Assembly: GCF_001010805.1 (NCBI RefSeq) | Contig: NZ_CP011477.1 | Coordinates: 2,908,501-2,972,500 of the forward strand | Length of the DNA: 64,000 nucleotides | Origin: Spongiibacter sp. IMCC21906 | Lineage (GTDB): Bacteria; Pseudomonadota; Gammaproteobacteria; Pseudomonadales; Spongiibacteraceae | Direction of reading: 5' to 3' | Shown here: in pieces, positions 33,671 through 42,603 of the stretch | Layout: the number at the start of each line of letters is the position of its first letter | How positions within the stretch are numbered: the first letter of the stretch is position 1 | The notes under the pieces: model-generated | The model's input: the letters and a program-made list of their open reading frames with translations, nothing else | Databases searched by the model: none | Told to the model about the DNA's origin: nothing | Position numbers and translations under genes: made by a program

Positions 33671-35071
33671 CTATTTTTTTATATTTACAATTTTAAGGTT
33701 TGTGTATTCCAGCAAGCCTTCGCGTCCCGCTTCAACGCCTTGACCAGAATGCTTGCTGGTAGGGAATGGAATACTCGGGTCAATCGCGCAATGCTGATTA
33801 ACCCACACCGTTCCCGCCTCAAGACGCCCAGCAATCTGTTGCGCTTTATTCCCATCGGCCGACCATACCGAAGCACCCAGGCCGAAGCTGGAAGCATTGG
33901 CGCGCCGAATAACATCCTCTACATCGCTATATTTGATAATCGGCAGAATCGGGCCAAAGGGCTCTTCATCAACGATACGATCACCATCACTCACATCTCG
34001 CACCAGCGTTGGTGTAATGAAATAACCTTTACCTTCAGGCACATCACCACCGCAGATAATAGTGCCCGTCGATTTTGCCTCTTCCAGATATGCTTTAACC
34101 TTTTCAAACTGCGCGGCATTCTGGATCGGACCAAACTGCACATCCGGGTCCATACCGTTGCCCATCACCGCTTGAGAAAGCCCCGCAGCAAGGGTGTCAC
34201 ACAACTGGTCGTAAATAGATTCATGCACATACAAGCGCTTAATCACCGCACAGATTTGCGCGCTGTTAAAAAATGCCCCAAAGATCAGTTCGGGTGCAAT
34301 AGCGGCAACATCCACGTCCGGCAGGACAATCGCCGCATCGTTGCCACTCAACTCCAGGGTGACCTTCTTAAGCTGCTGAGCCGCTGCAGTCAGTATTTTT
34401 TGGCCGGTTACAGTCGAGCCGGTAAAGGCGATTTTGCTCACATCGGGGTGGGCCACCAAGGCGCCCCCCAAATCATTGTTGTCGCAGATAATATTGATTA
34501 CACCCGGAGGGAAAATCTCATTGATCAGCTCGCCCAGTTTTAAGGTGGAAAGCGGCGACGTAGGCGCAGGCTTAAGAATAATACTGTTCCCCGCCAACAC
34601 AGCTGGCGCCAGCTTATTAATGGCAAGATACAGCGGCGCATTCCAAGGTAAAATCGCCGCAATCACACCCAAAGGTAAGCGGTGAGCTTCGACCCGTATT
34701 GCCTCGTCTTCGTGGATCAACTCCACGTCCAGACGCTGCTGGCTATAAAAATCGCAGCTCTTTTGCACCAACTGGGCTTCAAAATGAGACAAGGGCAAAG
34801 GACGCCCCACCTCTTGGGTGATCAGGGTGGCAATATCTGCCTCATGGGCTTGCACGGCTTCGCCCAGTCGCTTCAAACACGCCGCACGCTCATCAATGGG
34901 GGTTTGCGCCCATTCGGGCTGTGCCCGCTTAGCTGCCGCGACAGCCTCATTCAGCTGGTTTTGATCAGCAACCGGACTGTTAGCGACAATACTTTCATCA
35001 GCAGGATTAATGACCGGCACGGTGTTCGCACCAGCCACCTGTTTTCCATCAATTAGTAGCTTAAAACTCAT
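33671..35071 (-). CDS. Aldehyde dehydrogenase (NAD(P)+)
   Basis: A 466-residue aldehyde dehydrogenase. The active-site Cys274 lies in SAQICAVIKR and general-base Glu240 in TLELSGNDA; PWNAPLYLAINKLAPAVLAGN and FTGSTVTGQ shape the cofactor site. The motif SAQIC replaces the more common GQVC, as in some vanillin or salicylaldehyde-like enzymes. It oxidises an aldehyde to the acid, which a CoA ligase would activate before beta-oxidation; no ligase is present in the window. First gene of the oxidation operon (ALDH, SDR, SnoaL-like, P450, Rieske, FAD oxidase), with the AraC regulator 210 bp upstream. Confidence 0.94.
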   Translation of the reverse strand: MSFKLLIDGKQVAGANTVPVINPADESIVANSPVADQNQLNEAVAAAKRAQPEWAQTPIDERAACLKRLGEAVQAHEADIATLITQEVGRPLPLSHFEAQLVQKSCDFYSQQRLDVELIHEDEAIRVEAHRLPLGVIAAILPWNAPLYLAINKLAPAVLAGNSIILKPAPTSPLSTLKLGELINEIFPPGVINIICDNNDLGGALVAHPDVSKIAFTGSTVTGQKILTAAAQQLKKVTLELSGNDAAIVLPDVDVAAIAPELIFGAFFNSAQICAVIKRLYVHESIYDQLCDTLAAGLSQAVMGNGMDPDVQFGPIQNAAQFEKVKAYLEEAKSTGTIICGGDVPEGKGYFITPTLVRDVSDGDRIVDEEPFGPILPIIKYSDVEDVIRRANASSFGLGASVWSADGNKAQQIAGRLEAGTVWVNQHCAIDPSIPFPTSKHSGQGVEAGREGLLEYTNLKIVNIKK

Positions 35072-35281
35072 AATTTGACCTTATGCATTATTCTAATCCA
35101 CAGCAAAGCATGGACTTGTCTCAATAGGGAAGCGCTGGACAATGTTTGCACAAGGTATCGGGAATTGAATAAAGGCTAAATAGCCAAAGGCTACCCAAGG
35201 TGGCAGAACGTGCCATTTTAGAATGGTCAATCAAAAGTGGGGCATGTCGTTAACGGGAGTGAGCAAAACCGCGAATAAAGT

Positions 35282-36349
35282 TTACTCGCTGGCGGCTTCT
35301 TCCTGCTCCCCCAAAAGCTTCACTTGCTCACTGCGCCACTCAGTGGGGCGTTTGCCGGTCCAGCTCTTAAACGCCCGGGAAAAAGTACCTCGATCAGAGA
35401 ATCCCAGCAGATAGGCAATTTCTTCGATATTCAGCTCTGTGTGCTTCAGGTAGGAATAGGCCTGTTCTTCTCGCAACTGCTTGAGAATTTCGTAAAACGT
35501 GGTGTTTTCTTCGGTTAACCGCCTGGCCAAGGTTCGCTCGGTCATCGCCATACTATGGGCCGTTTCTGCCCGAGAAGGCTCGCCATTGGGCAGTTTAACC
35601 AACAAGACTTCTCGTACCCGGCGGGAAAACCGCCCCTGCAAACGGTCAAGCAAATATCGTGAAGCCAGCTCATCTAATAATGACGCCAGCTCATCATTCG
35701 CCCCCGGTATTGCCCTATCCATATCCGCCGCATCAAAAACCAATACATTAGTATCGCTTTCATAGCTTATCGGGCATTGAAAAAAAGCCTCATACTCCTC
35801 AGGCTTCTCCCCCACAGAATGGCTAAACGCCACCGCCCGGGGATTAATATCGTCGTGAAGCATCCAGCGGCAGTACTCTAAAAACCCCGCCAACACCGTG
35901 TCAAAAGCCTGATATCTAGGCAAACTGCCACCCGTTTCCAACGCTATGCTCAATTCACAAGCGCCCTCCCGCTCAGTGAAATTCACCACCGCAGAATCAG
36001 ATATTAATTTGGCAAACCGGGCAAACCGACGACTGGCAGACCGAAGCGTATCGCTGCATAACATCGCCTGACCGACCACATGGTAGCTGGATGGGCGGAT
36101 ATGCTTAGCCACTTTTAAGCCGAAATTAGGGTCGCCCGTGCTTTCCACCGCCAAGCGCCAAAGCTGGGTCACTTTCTCTTGGCTGTAACGGTAACCAAAA
36201 TCCTCAAGCCTCTGGTGCTCCATTCCCAGCCGGTTCATAAGCGCGCGATGATCCACACCGGCCTCCGCCATGGCATGTACCATGGCAAGCACATAGCCCG
36301 ACAGTGCAGTTCGGTTAGCTGGTGGTGTCACAGGGGATGATTTCGACAT
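35282..36349 (-). CDS. AraC-family transcriptional regulator
   Basis: A 355-residue regulator with an N-terminal arabinose-binding-like domain (to about residue 215) and C-terminal double helix-turn-helix (residues about 255-345) with MTERTLARRLTEENTTFYEI and NIEEIAYLLGFSDRGTFSRA, then FKSWTGKRPTEWR. It has the same overall plan as the AraC regulator at 14889, but is not a duplicate. It is transcribed in the same direction as the aldehyde dehydrogenase operon downstream, the normal position of a local activator. The ATG at 36349 is separated by 640 bp from the nearest gene to the right. Confidence 0.9.
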   Translation of the reverse strand: MSKSSPVTPPANRTALSGYVLAMVHAMAEAGVDHRALMNRLGMEHQRLEDFGYRYSQEKVTQLWRLAVESTGDPNFGLKVAKHIRPSSYHVVGQAMLCSDTLRSASRRFARFAKLISDSAVVNFTEREGACELSIALETGGSLPRYQAFDTVLAGFLEYCRWMLHDDINPRAVAFSHSVGEKPEEYEAFFQCPISYESDTNVLVFDAADMDRAIPGANDELASLLDELASRYLLDRLQGRFSRRVREVLLVKLPNGEPSRAETAHSMAMTERTLARRLTEENTTFYEILKQLREEQAYSYLKHTELNIEEIAYLLGFSDRGTFSRAFKSWTGKRPTEWRSEQVKLLGEQEEAASE

Positions 36350-36988
36350 AAAACATTATTATATTCAGCATATACGGATCACAGCATAGTACTGCAAAAT
36401 GGTAGTGTAGCGCGAAGGCAACTTACCCTATTGCTAGACTACCTAGTAAAACATCGCTGAAACATTATCGAACTGATCGCTTCGGTTTCGTTAACCAAGA
36501 CAAACTTCAGTGTTACCCATTATCACACCATGACAAGCACGGCTAATTTATTGAATCAAAACTTTAACCCTGTGTGGAAAAATCAAATTTGAATAGGGTG
36601 TATCGCCTATTTATAAACAGTCTAAAATCAGGTGTCTCTAGCGAGAGTGGTAGATTTCATCTCCGCCGCATAAGCGATTTGGCAATAGATAAGCGCACGA
36701 CGACAAAATGTTTCAGCCGAGTAATGTTAATAATTTGCAAGCTTCGCCAAGCATTTGAAAATTAGTACTTCACAACAATAAAGACCTACAAGCACAAGTA
36801 AACTTTACATAAATTGCTGGGAAGGTTGGCATAAATACCTCATCGGGCGATGCGGGCACGAGCAGGGAGAATGTCGGGACGAACATTTCTTGAAGTAGCT
36901 TAAAGCCACAAAGTGACCACAGAGAAAAAGTCCAGGCGAAAAAAAAGCGCTGCATATATGCAACGCTTTGATTTTCTTCGGAATTTGA
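36350..36988. other. Long intergenic region between AraC regulator and tRNA-Lys
   Basis: These 639 bp are AT-rich in the left half. Small open frames on both strands (for example the GTG frame at 36574-36765) have no ribosome sites and no recognisable product. The only clear element is the terminator at 36939-36969. The region may hold the AraC promoter or a decayed gene. Confidence 0.5.
36939..36969 (-). terminator. Rho-independent terminator downstream of tRNA-Lys
   Basis: On the minus strand AAAGCG pairs with CGCTTT, and the inner TGCAT with ATGCA, to form an almost unbroken stem at 36944-36969. A run of T residues (A-run 36939-36946) follows. It lies 20 bp after the tRNA 3' end. Confidence 0.85.
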
Positions 36989-37063
36989 TGGTGGGCCGTG
37001 ATGGATTCGAACCATCGACCAATTGGTTAAAAGCCAACTGCTCTACCACTGAGCTAACGGCCC
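36989..37063 (-). tRNA. tRNA-Lys (anticodon TTT)
   Basis: A 75-nt cloverleaf with encoded CCA. Acceptor stem GGGCCGT/ACGGCCC; D-arm GCTC-AGTGGTA-GAGC; anticodon stem GTTGG/CCAAT around loop CTTTTAA with TTT as anticodon; T-arm GATGG-TTCGAAT-CCATC. It has its own terminator and lies on the same strand as the queC operon, which is 110 bp away. Confidence 0.97.
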
Positions 37064-37173
37064 CGAAAGAGGCGCTTATGATACGGATTTGAGACCAAAA
37101 GACAACAGTGAAAATGGAAAAATTTCAATTTTATCAGCCAACTATAGTAATCAGGGGCTAAGATAGCGATAAG

Positions 37174-37845
37174 TCATAGGTAAGCTGTCGGGTCAAGCAG
37201 TCCCGCTTCCATAAACCCTTGACTCCGCAGCTGACAACTGTCACATCGTCCGCAGGCTTTTCCAGCTTCATTTGCCCGATAACAGGAAACAGTTAAACCA
37301 TAATCCACCCCAAGTTTACTGCCCCAAGACACAATTTCGGCCTTGCTCAACGCCATTAACGGGGTTTGCACGTGGAGCTTATGCCCCTCCACTCCGGCTT
37401 TTGTTGCAAAATTGGCAAGGGTTTCAAAGGCGTTAATAAAATCGGGCCGACAATCAGGATAGCCGGAGTAATCGACAGCATTCACGCCAATAAAAATGTC
37501 ATCGGCCTGCAAAACTTCAGCCCAGCCTAGGGCTATCGACAGAAACACGGTATTTCGGGCGGGAACATACGTTACGGGAATACCGCTGCCACCGGCATCG
37601 GGCACATCAATATTCATATCGGTGAGGGCAGAACCACCAATACTGCTTAAATCGAGCTTAATAATTTTAAATTCTTCGGCACCTTGGTGCTCACAAACAC
37701 GTTGGGCGGCCAATAACTCGGCCCGGTGACGCTGCCCATAATCAAAGGCTAAGGCATAACATTGGTAACCCTGTTCTCTGGCAATGGCCAGGACGGTGGC
37801 ACTATCTAAACCGCCTGATACCAGTACAACTGCCTTCTTCTTCAC
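37174..37845 (-). CDS. queC: 7-cyano-7-deazaguanine synthase
   Basis: QueC converts 7-carboxy-7-deazaguanine to preQ0 with ATP and ammonia, in the queuosine pathway. The 223-residue protein has the PP-loop [12 protein letters not shown] at residues 8-19. The Zn site is made of Cys residues in [20 protein letters not shown]. The GTG start (37843-37845) has the strong ribosome site GAGGAGGAAAGG; no ATG fits better. It is 30 bp downstream of queE, so the two consecutive pathway enzymes are co-transcribed. Length is normal. Confidence 0.97.
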   Translation of the reverse strand: MKKKAVVLVSGGLDSATVLAIAREQGYQCYALAFDYGQRHRAELLAAQRVCEHQGAEEFKIIKLDLSSIGGSALTDMNIDVPDAGGSGIPVTYVPARNTVFLSIALGWAEVLQADDIFIGVNAVDYSGYPDCRPDFINAFETLANFATKAGVEGHKLHVQTPLMALSKAEIVSWGSKLGVDYGLTVSCYRANEAGKACGRCDSCQLRSQGFMEAGLLDPTAYL

Positions 37846-37875
37846 CCTTTCCTCCTCTCCATACGTTGTGGCTTG

Positions 37876-38529
37876 TTAGTGACCAGCGGCATCATTCCAG
37901 AGCAATTTGTGCAACTGCATCTGAAAGCGCACCGGCAAATTATCTGCAACGATCCAATCAGCCAGGTCGGTCGCATTTAATTGGCCAAAACTGGGAGAGA
38001 ACAAGACCTCACCCACTTTGCCCACCAAACCGTGACGCTCAATCTCAAACCGCGCCCAGTCATAATCTTGTCGGTCACAAAGTACAAATTTGAGTTGGTC
38101 GTTACTGCCCAAAAAAGCCAAATTTTCTATTAAATTGCGGTGTTGCTCGCCCGACGCGGGGGTCTTTAAGTCCATCACCTTTGACACCCGCGGGTCCACA
38201 TCAGCAACTGGCATGGCGCCGCTGGTTTCTAAAGAGACTTCATAGCCTTCGTCACAAAGCGCCTGCAACAAGACAAGGCAATTCGGCTGGGCAAGGGGTT
38301 CACCACCGGTAACGCAAACATAGCGGGGCGAAAATGAGGCGACAATGGCCATGATATCCGCCAGCGTTTTACGCTCGCCGCCGTGAAAAGCGTATTCAGT
38401 GTCGCAGTAATGACAACGCAGGGGGCAGCCGGTCAGGCGCACAAATACCGTAGGCAAGCCCAGACTGCGAGACTCACCCTGTAGGGAATAGAAAATTTCG
38501 GTAATACGAAGCGAGGTAGTAGCGCTCAT
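37876..38529 (-). CDS. queE: 7-carboxy-7-deazaguanine synthase
   Basis: QueE is a radical SAM enzyme making 7-carboxy-7-deazaguanine from 6-carboxy-5,6,7,8-tetrahydropterin. The radical SAM cysteines are in GCPLRCHYCDTEYAFHGG (C-x3-C-x2-C), close to the N-terminus as expected; TGGEPLAQPNCLVLL is the SAM-binding GGEP motif. From the ATG at 38529 it has 217 residues; a GTG at 38553 would add eight without a good ribosome site. It precedes queC by 30 bp and follows cpoB by 60 bp, a tol-pal/queE/queC order common in gammaproteobacteria. Confidence 0.96.
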   Translation of the reverse strand: MSATTSLRITEIFYSLQGESRSLGLPTVFVRLTGCPLRCHYCDTEYAFHGGERKTLADIMAIVASFSPRYVCVTGGEPLAQPNCLVLLQALCDEGYEVSLETSGAMPVADVDPRVSKVMDLKTPASGEQHRNLIENLAFLGSNDQLKFVLCDRQDYDWARFEIERHGLVGKVGEVLFSPSFGQLNATDLADWIVADNLPVRFQMQLHKLLWNDAAGH

Positions 38530-38589
38530 GCAAAAATCCGCTTGGCAGCGCACCCCAATGGTTCGCCGCCATAAAAAAGCGCTAGCTTA

Positions 38590-39489
38590 TCAGAAATTCT
38601 TGCGTAGAAACTCCCGAGACTTTTGTACTGCGGAGTTTCCAGTGTTGCTATAACGATCAATGACGTGGGTTAACAGCTCTTTAGATTTCTGTTTTTGATC
38701 ATTAAGAAAATAAACCGTTGCCAGCTTATACATTGCCGCCGGAATTTTGCCGCTATTGGGAAAGTCTGCCAGCAGCTTTTGGAAGGCCTGGGTTGAAGCC
38801 TGCAAATTTTGGGGTTTTACGGCAAGATACAGCTCACCCAACCAGTACCAAGCATTTGGGGTATAGCGCTCGTCAGGGTATTTAGCGACATATTCATTAA
38901 AGGCGACAATCGCCTCATCAAACTTGCGGTCTCTCACCAAGCCATAGGCTTTTGCGTAATCACTGGATGGATCACCGGTGCTACTGGTATCCGCAGGCTC
39001 GGCCACCTCACCCGCTACACGGCTGCCGCTAGCGGCGGCCCCAGTGGATGCAGATGTTGGCGAGTCACCTCCCGAGCGTCCCCCAGTGCCTGCAACAGCA
39101 CCAACTTGGGCTCCGGCACCTGCTGCAGCCATTCCGGCATCGCCGCTGTTTGCCACAGCGTCACCGTCAAGCATGGTGTCTTCTGCTTCGCTAGCGGGCA
39201 CGGTGTTTGCCCCTGCTCCACTAATACGACGGTCCAGATCAATATAGCGATCTAGACTTTGTTGTTTGAGTTGGCGGATCTGATGCCCTTGCTCTTCAAT
39301 GGTACCTCGCAGCTGCATCATCTCCTGACGAAGTTGTTGCAACTGTTGGTACAACTCACCCTGCATGCTTTGCTGGCTATTTGCCTGTTGACGACCACCG
39401 CTACCGATATCCACTACCGGCGCTTGGGCCACAGCCAAACCAGGTAACACAACAAAGCTCAATAAAAGAGAAAGTTCTTTAAAATGCAT
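38590..39489 (-). CDS. cpoB: Tol-Pal system periplasmic coordinator CpoB (YbgF)
   Basis: A 299-residue exported protein. A signal peptide (MHFKELSLLLSFVVLPGLAVAQA) is followed by a coiled-coil (about residues 40-90, QLYQQLQQLRQEMMQLRGTI), which trimerises the protein. A Gly/Ala/Ser-rich linker (about 95-175) leads to TPR repeats (from about 178: DYAKAYGLVRDRKFDEAIVAF and later DFPNSGKIPAAMYKLATVYF). CpoB links PBP1b peptidoglycan synthesis with Tol-driven outer-membrane constriction. The linker is longer than in Escherichia coli. It is 20 bp downstream of pal. Confidence 0.94.
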   Translation of the reverse strand: MHFKELSLLLSFVVLPGLAVAQAPVVDIGSGGRQQANSQQSMQGELYQQLQQLRQEMMQLRGTIEEQGHQIRQLKQQSLDRYIDLDRRISGAGANTVPASEAEDTMLDGDAVANSGDAGMAAAGAGAQVGAVAGTGGRSGGDSPTSASTGAAASGSRVAGEVAEPADTSSTGDPSSDYAKAYGLVRDRKFDEAIVAFNEYVAKYPDERYTPNAWYWLGELYLAVKPQNLQASTQAFQKLLADFPNSGKIPAAMYKLATVYFLNDQKQKSKELLTHVIDRYSNTGNSAVQKSREFLRKNF

Positions 39490-39509
39490 CAGTCCGCCTA
39501 CAAAGTTAC

Positions 39510-40004
39510 TTACTTAAGTTCAACACGACGGTTTTTCGCGTAGGAAGAATCGGATTGACCGAATGCTGCCGGACGCTCTTCACCGTAGCTTACTGTTTCT
39601 ATACGGTAGCGAGGAATGCCGTTAATTGCCATGTAATCAGCAATTGCGTTAGCACGACGCTCGCCCAGTGCTATGTTGTACTCGCGAGTACCACGCTCGT
39701 CTGCATGACCTTCTAGACGGATAGGACCTGTTGATTTTTTCAGACGTGCAATTTGCGCGTCCAAATCAGCACGGGTGCTAGCGTCTAAGTTAGCTTGGTC
39801 AAAATCAAAATAGAAAACCGTTTCCAAACTGGCTGGATCTACCTCTGCTTGATAGCTAGAAGCGGTATCGGTTTTTTTGTCGACGTAGGTGCTCATGCCA
39901 TCATCACCAGCTTGACCACTGCTATCGGTATCGGTAGATGCACAACCGGCTAACAATGCGCTCAGTAACGCAACGCCGAAAAACATTTTACTTTGGTATT
40001 TCAT
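39510..40004 (-). CDS. pal: Peptidoglycan-associated lipoprotein Pal
   Basis: A 164-residue outer-membrane lipoprotein. The lipobox LLAG-C21 ends the signal sequence, and Asp at +4 relative to Cys does not suggest inner-membrane retention. The OmpA-like domain (about residues 62-164) carries FYFDFDQANLD and GHADERGTREYNIALGERRA, which bind meso-DAP peptidoglycan. Pal is held and released by TolB during division. Good start context (GGGAAAATGCT before ATG). Located between cpoB and tolB in the standard order. Confidence 0.98.
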   Translation of the reverse strand: MKYQSKMFFGVALLSALLAGCASTDTDSSGQAGDDGMSTYVDKKTDTASSYQAEVDPASLETVFYFDFDQANLDASTRADLDAQIARLKKSTGPIRLEGHADERGTREYNIALGERRANAIADYMAINGIPRYRIETVSYGEERPAAFGQSDSSYAKNRRVELK

Positions 40005-40094
40005 AGCATTTTCCCTTCACATTTAGATTAAACACACCGGTCAATAAGGCTACTATCTCTCACTGACACGGACATTCCATTTCCGGCTACATCA

Positions 40095-41384
40095 TTAATG
40101 CAGATAAGGCGACCAAGCCGGTTCACGCACATCTCCGAATCGAGAGGGCAAGCGATACTTCACATTGCCATCTATCGATACTGCTGCGAGAACACCGCTA
40201 CCGTTATGCTTTGTTGCGTACAATAGCATACTGGCATTCGGTGCCACGCTAGGTGACTCGTCCAAAGCCGTCGAGGTGAGCAGTTCTACGCGATTGCGCT
40301 TGAAATCCTGCACGGCAATGTGAAAGTTCCCCCTTGTTCTATGTACCATAACTAGCCCCAAATCGTCGGGCAAAACTCTAGCTCTGGCGTTGTAGTCACC
40401 TTCAAACGTGACGCGTTCTACATAACCACTTGCCAACTCCACCTTATAGATCTGCGGTTTGCCGCCTCTATCCGAGGTGAAATACAGCACCTTGCCATCT
40501 GGCCCCCAAGCGGGCTCAGTATCAATTGCAAAATGATTAGTCACTTTTTGCAATTGCTCGGTCTGTAAGTCCATTACATAGACATCTGGGCTGCCATCCT
40601 TTGACAACACCATCGCCATTTTTCGCCCATCAGGCGAAAACGCTGGCGAACTGTTCAAACCTTTAAAATCGGTAATCTGTCGACGCGCTCCCGTTCCCAA
40701 ATCTTGAATATAGATTGCAGGGCGGGAAGTCTCGAAAGAAACGTAAGCAATTTTCTTGCCGTCTGGCGACCAGGTAGGGGCCATAATGGGTTGCCGACCA
40801 TCAAACAGCACCTTTTCGTTGGCACCATCAATATCACTCTTTAACAGTCGGTAGCGGACACGATTGTCGCCTTCTCTGACGGCGGAAATGTAGAGCAGCT
40901 GAGTGCGAAATGCACCGCGGATATTCGTGAGTTTTTCATATATTTGGTCGCTGATGGAGTGAGCCAAATAACGCAGCTTGTCGCGACCGGCAGTTTCAGT
41001 GCCGGCAATAATCAAACGCTGTGTATTAACGTCCAATAACTCATATTGTGCAATCAAATTGTCACCCGCTGCCTTCAGCGTTCCGACCACAACATAGTCA
41101 ACCCCAAGGCTCTTCCAGTCTTTAAAATACACTTCGGACGAGGAGTTAGGACGGCTGAGCATATCGTTGCGGCTCAAGGGCTCAAACAGACCGCTGCGGT
41201 GTAGGTCACTCTCAACAATTGAGGCGATATCTTCAGATACAGACAATCCAGGATCCCAACCAAAAGGCACAATGCCTATGGGAATCGGGTCATCATTACC
41301 CTTGTTAATTTCAATAACCAGCTCTGCCCTGGCCACATTCGCAAGACAGCACACAAGTAGTACTGACAAAATTCTAGTAAGCAT
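40095..41384 (-). CDS. tolB: Tol-Pal system protein TolB
   Basis: A 429-residue periplasmic protein with signal peptide (MLTRILSVLLVCCLANVARA), N-terminal TolB_N domain (ELVIEINKGNDDPIPIGIVPF) and a C-terminal six-bladed beta-propeller. Repeats include WSPDGKKIAYVSFE, FSPDGRKMAMVLSK and WGPDGKVLYFTSDRGGKPQIYK. The propeller clamps Pal; its N-terminus reaches TolA. The start codon overlaps the tolA stop by 1 bp (TAATG), showing translational coupling. Length and order are normal for the family. Confidence 0.98.
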   Translation of the reverse strand: MLTRILSVLLVCCLANVARAELVIEINKGNDDPIPIGIVPFGWDPGLSVSEDIASIVESDLHRSGLFEPLSRNDMLSRPNSSSEVYFKDWKSLGVDYVVVGTLKAAGDNLIAQYELLDVNTQRLIIAGTETAGRDKLRYLAHSISDQIYEKLTNIRGAFRTQLLYISAVREGDNRVRYRLLKSDIDGANEKVLFDGRQPIMAPTWSPDGKKIAYVSFETSRPAIYIQDLGTGARRQITDFKGLNSSPAFSPDGRKMAMVLSKDGSPDVYVMDLQTEQLQKVTNHFAIDTEPAWGPDGKVLYFTSDRGGKPQIYKVELASGYVERVTFEGDYNARARVLPDDLGLVMVHRTRGNFHIAVQDFKRNRVELLTSTALDESPSVAPNASMLLYATKHNGSGVLAAVSIDGNVKYRLPSRFGDVREPAWSPYLH

Positions 41385-42148
41385 TAGCGCCTCAATTCCG
41401 TCGGTGCAAATTTAAATCGGAAGCTGCGGAAGTTTCCTTCATAGGCAGACATATTCTCTCTTGCCAAATCCGCTAACTCATCAATTTTCCCAAGTCGGGC
41501 AATCGCGGTAATGACCGAACGATCAAACGCAGGATTGCCACTACTTTCTACAATATATTGATTCACGATATCCCCAGTGGGAACCGTTTCAATTTTAACT
41601 ACAGCCACCATGCCATTGCGCGCGGTTGGCGGCGGCGACCAATTTTGCTCCACCAACGCCTGAATTAACTCGGCATAGCTGGAGGTTTGCTCTGCAGAGT
41701 CAAGGATTTCAGACTCTGCCGCGAGCGCATCGGCCAACTCACGTTCTTGCTGCCGACGAATACGCTCTTCCAGTTCCCGCTGTTTCTTTTCCTCGGCCTT
41801 ACGCTCCTGCTCCTTCTTCTTACGAATTTCCTCTGGTGTTGGGCCTTTGGGCTTCGGTTTAGGCTCAGGTTTTGGCTTGGGTTTAGGTTTTGGCTCCGGC
41901 TTAGGCTCTGGTTTGGGTTTAGGTTTTGGCTTAATCACCGGTTTCGGCTTGGCTTCAGGTGGCGCAGGCTTGGAAGCGGCTCGACTGCTGGGCTTATCGA
42001 TAACCAACTTAGCTTGAATCACCTTAGGTTTTGGCTTCACCTGCAAAGGCTCAGTGCTACCGGGCAAACCCACTACCAACACCACAATCGCCAGAGCATG
42101 AAGGCAAAACGTGACAGCAGCAGGAACCAGTTTAAATTCCGACGACAT
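41384..42148 (-). CDS. tolA: Cell envelope integrity protein TolA
   Basis: A 254-residue inner-membrane protein linking TolQR energy to the outer membrane. It has one transmembrane helix (about residues 8-30, TFCLHALAIVVLVVGLPG), a proline/lysine-rich stretch of KP/KPEP units (about 60-105), a charged helix rich in E/K/R (about 106-150), and a C-terminal domain of about 95 residues (SYAELIQALVEQNWSPPPTA). The KP-rich stretch replaces most of the long helical spacer of the E. coli protein (421 residues). The gene starts 3 bp after tolR and overlaps tolB by 1 bp. Confidence 0.94.
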   Translation of the reverse strand: MSSEFKLVPAAVTFCLHALAIVVLVVGLPGSTEPLQVKPKPKVIQAKLVIDKPSSRAASKPAPPEAKPKPVIKPKPKPKPEPKPEPKPKPKPKPEPKPKPKGPTPEEIRKKKEQERKAEEKKQRELEERIRRQQERELADALAAESEILDSAEQTSSYAELIQALVEQNWSPPPTARNGMVAVVKIETVPTGDIVNQYIVESSGNPAFDRSVITAIARLGKIDELADLARENMSAYEGNFRSFRFKFAPTELRR

Positions 42149-42151
42149 GCG

Positions 42152-42592
42152 CTATTTCCCGCTGCCAGCCGGTGGTTCCTCGGTGATCAAGCCGACAGAT
42201 TCCGCACCCGCTCCCTGCAGAACCGCCATTGCCGACACAACACTACCGTAATTAACCGCATTATCCCCTTTCACCATGACGGGCGTTTTGGGCTTGTTGC
42301 GTAAAATTTTCTCCAGTTTTTCACCAATCACACTCAGCGCGACCGGCTCACCTTGCTGATCAGGGTCGCCTAAGGTGACAAAGTACTGTCCGTCCTTATC
42401 TACCGACACCACAATGGGATCGTCGTCGGTTTCTGGCACCGGCTCGGTAGAAGCTTTTGGCAAATCAACCTGTACCCCTTGCACAAGCAAAGGCGCTGTC
42501 ACCATAAAAACAATCAGTAGCACCAACATAACGTCGATATAAGGAACGACGTTAATGTCGGACATGGGTTTGCGTTTATTACGCCGCGACAT
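42152..42592 (-). CDS. tolR: Tol-Pal system protein TolR
   Basis: A 146-residue ExbD/TolR protein with one transmembrane helix (VVPYIDVMLVLLIVFMVTAP), in which Asp in YIDVMLV is the proton-relay residue, and a periplasmic domain. Together with TolQ it forms the proton-driven stator that powers TolA. The acidic insertion STEPVPETDDDP sits in the linker. It starts 11 bp after tolQ and ends 3 bp before tolA, a compact operon. Confidence 0.97.
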   Translation of the reverse strand: MSRRNKRKPMSDINVVPYIDVMLVLLIVFMVTAPLLVQGVQVDLPKASTEPVPETDDDPIVVSVDKDGQYFVTLGDPDQQGEPVALSVIGEKLEKILRNKPKTPVMVKGDNAVNYGSVVSAMAVLQGAGAESVGLITEEPPAGSGK

Positions 42593-42603
42593 CCCCGGAC
42601 TCC

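Noticed and set aside
33740-34543. 267-codon plus-strand frame over the aldehyde dehydrogenase gene
   Set aside because: Antisense to a complete, motif-bearing ALDH; no family on that strand.
36574-36765. Open frame starting with GTG in the AraC-tRNA gap (63 codons)
   Set aside because: No ribosome site and no recognisable domain; the surrounding sequence is AT-rich intergenic DNA.
41687-42304. 205-codon plus-strand frame across tolA/tolR, rich in Leu/Arg/Phe repeats
   Set aside because: It is the antisense image of the KP-rich region of TolA and follows the repeat of that gene.
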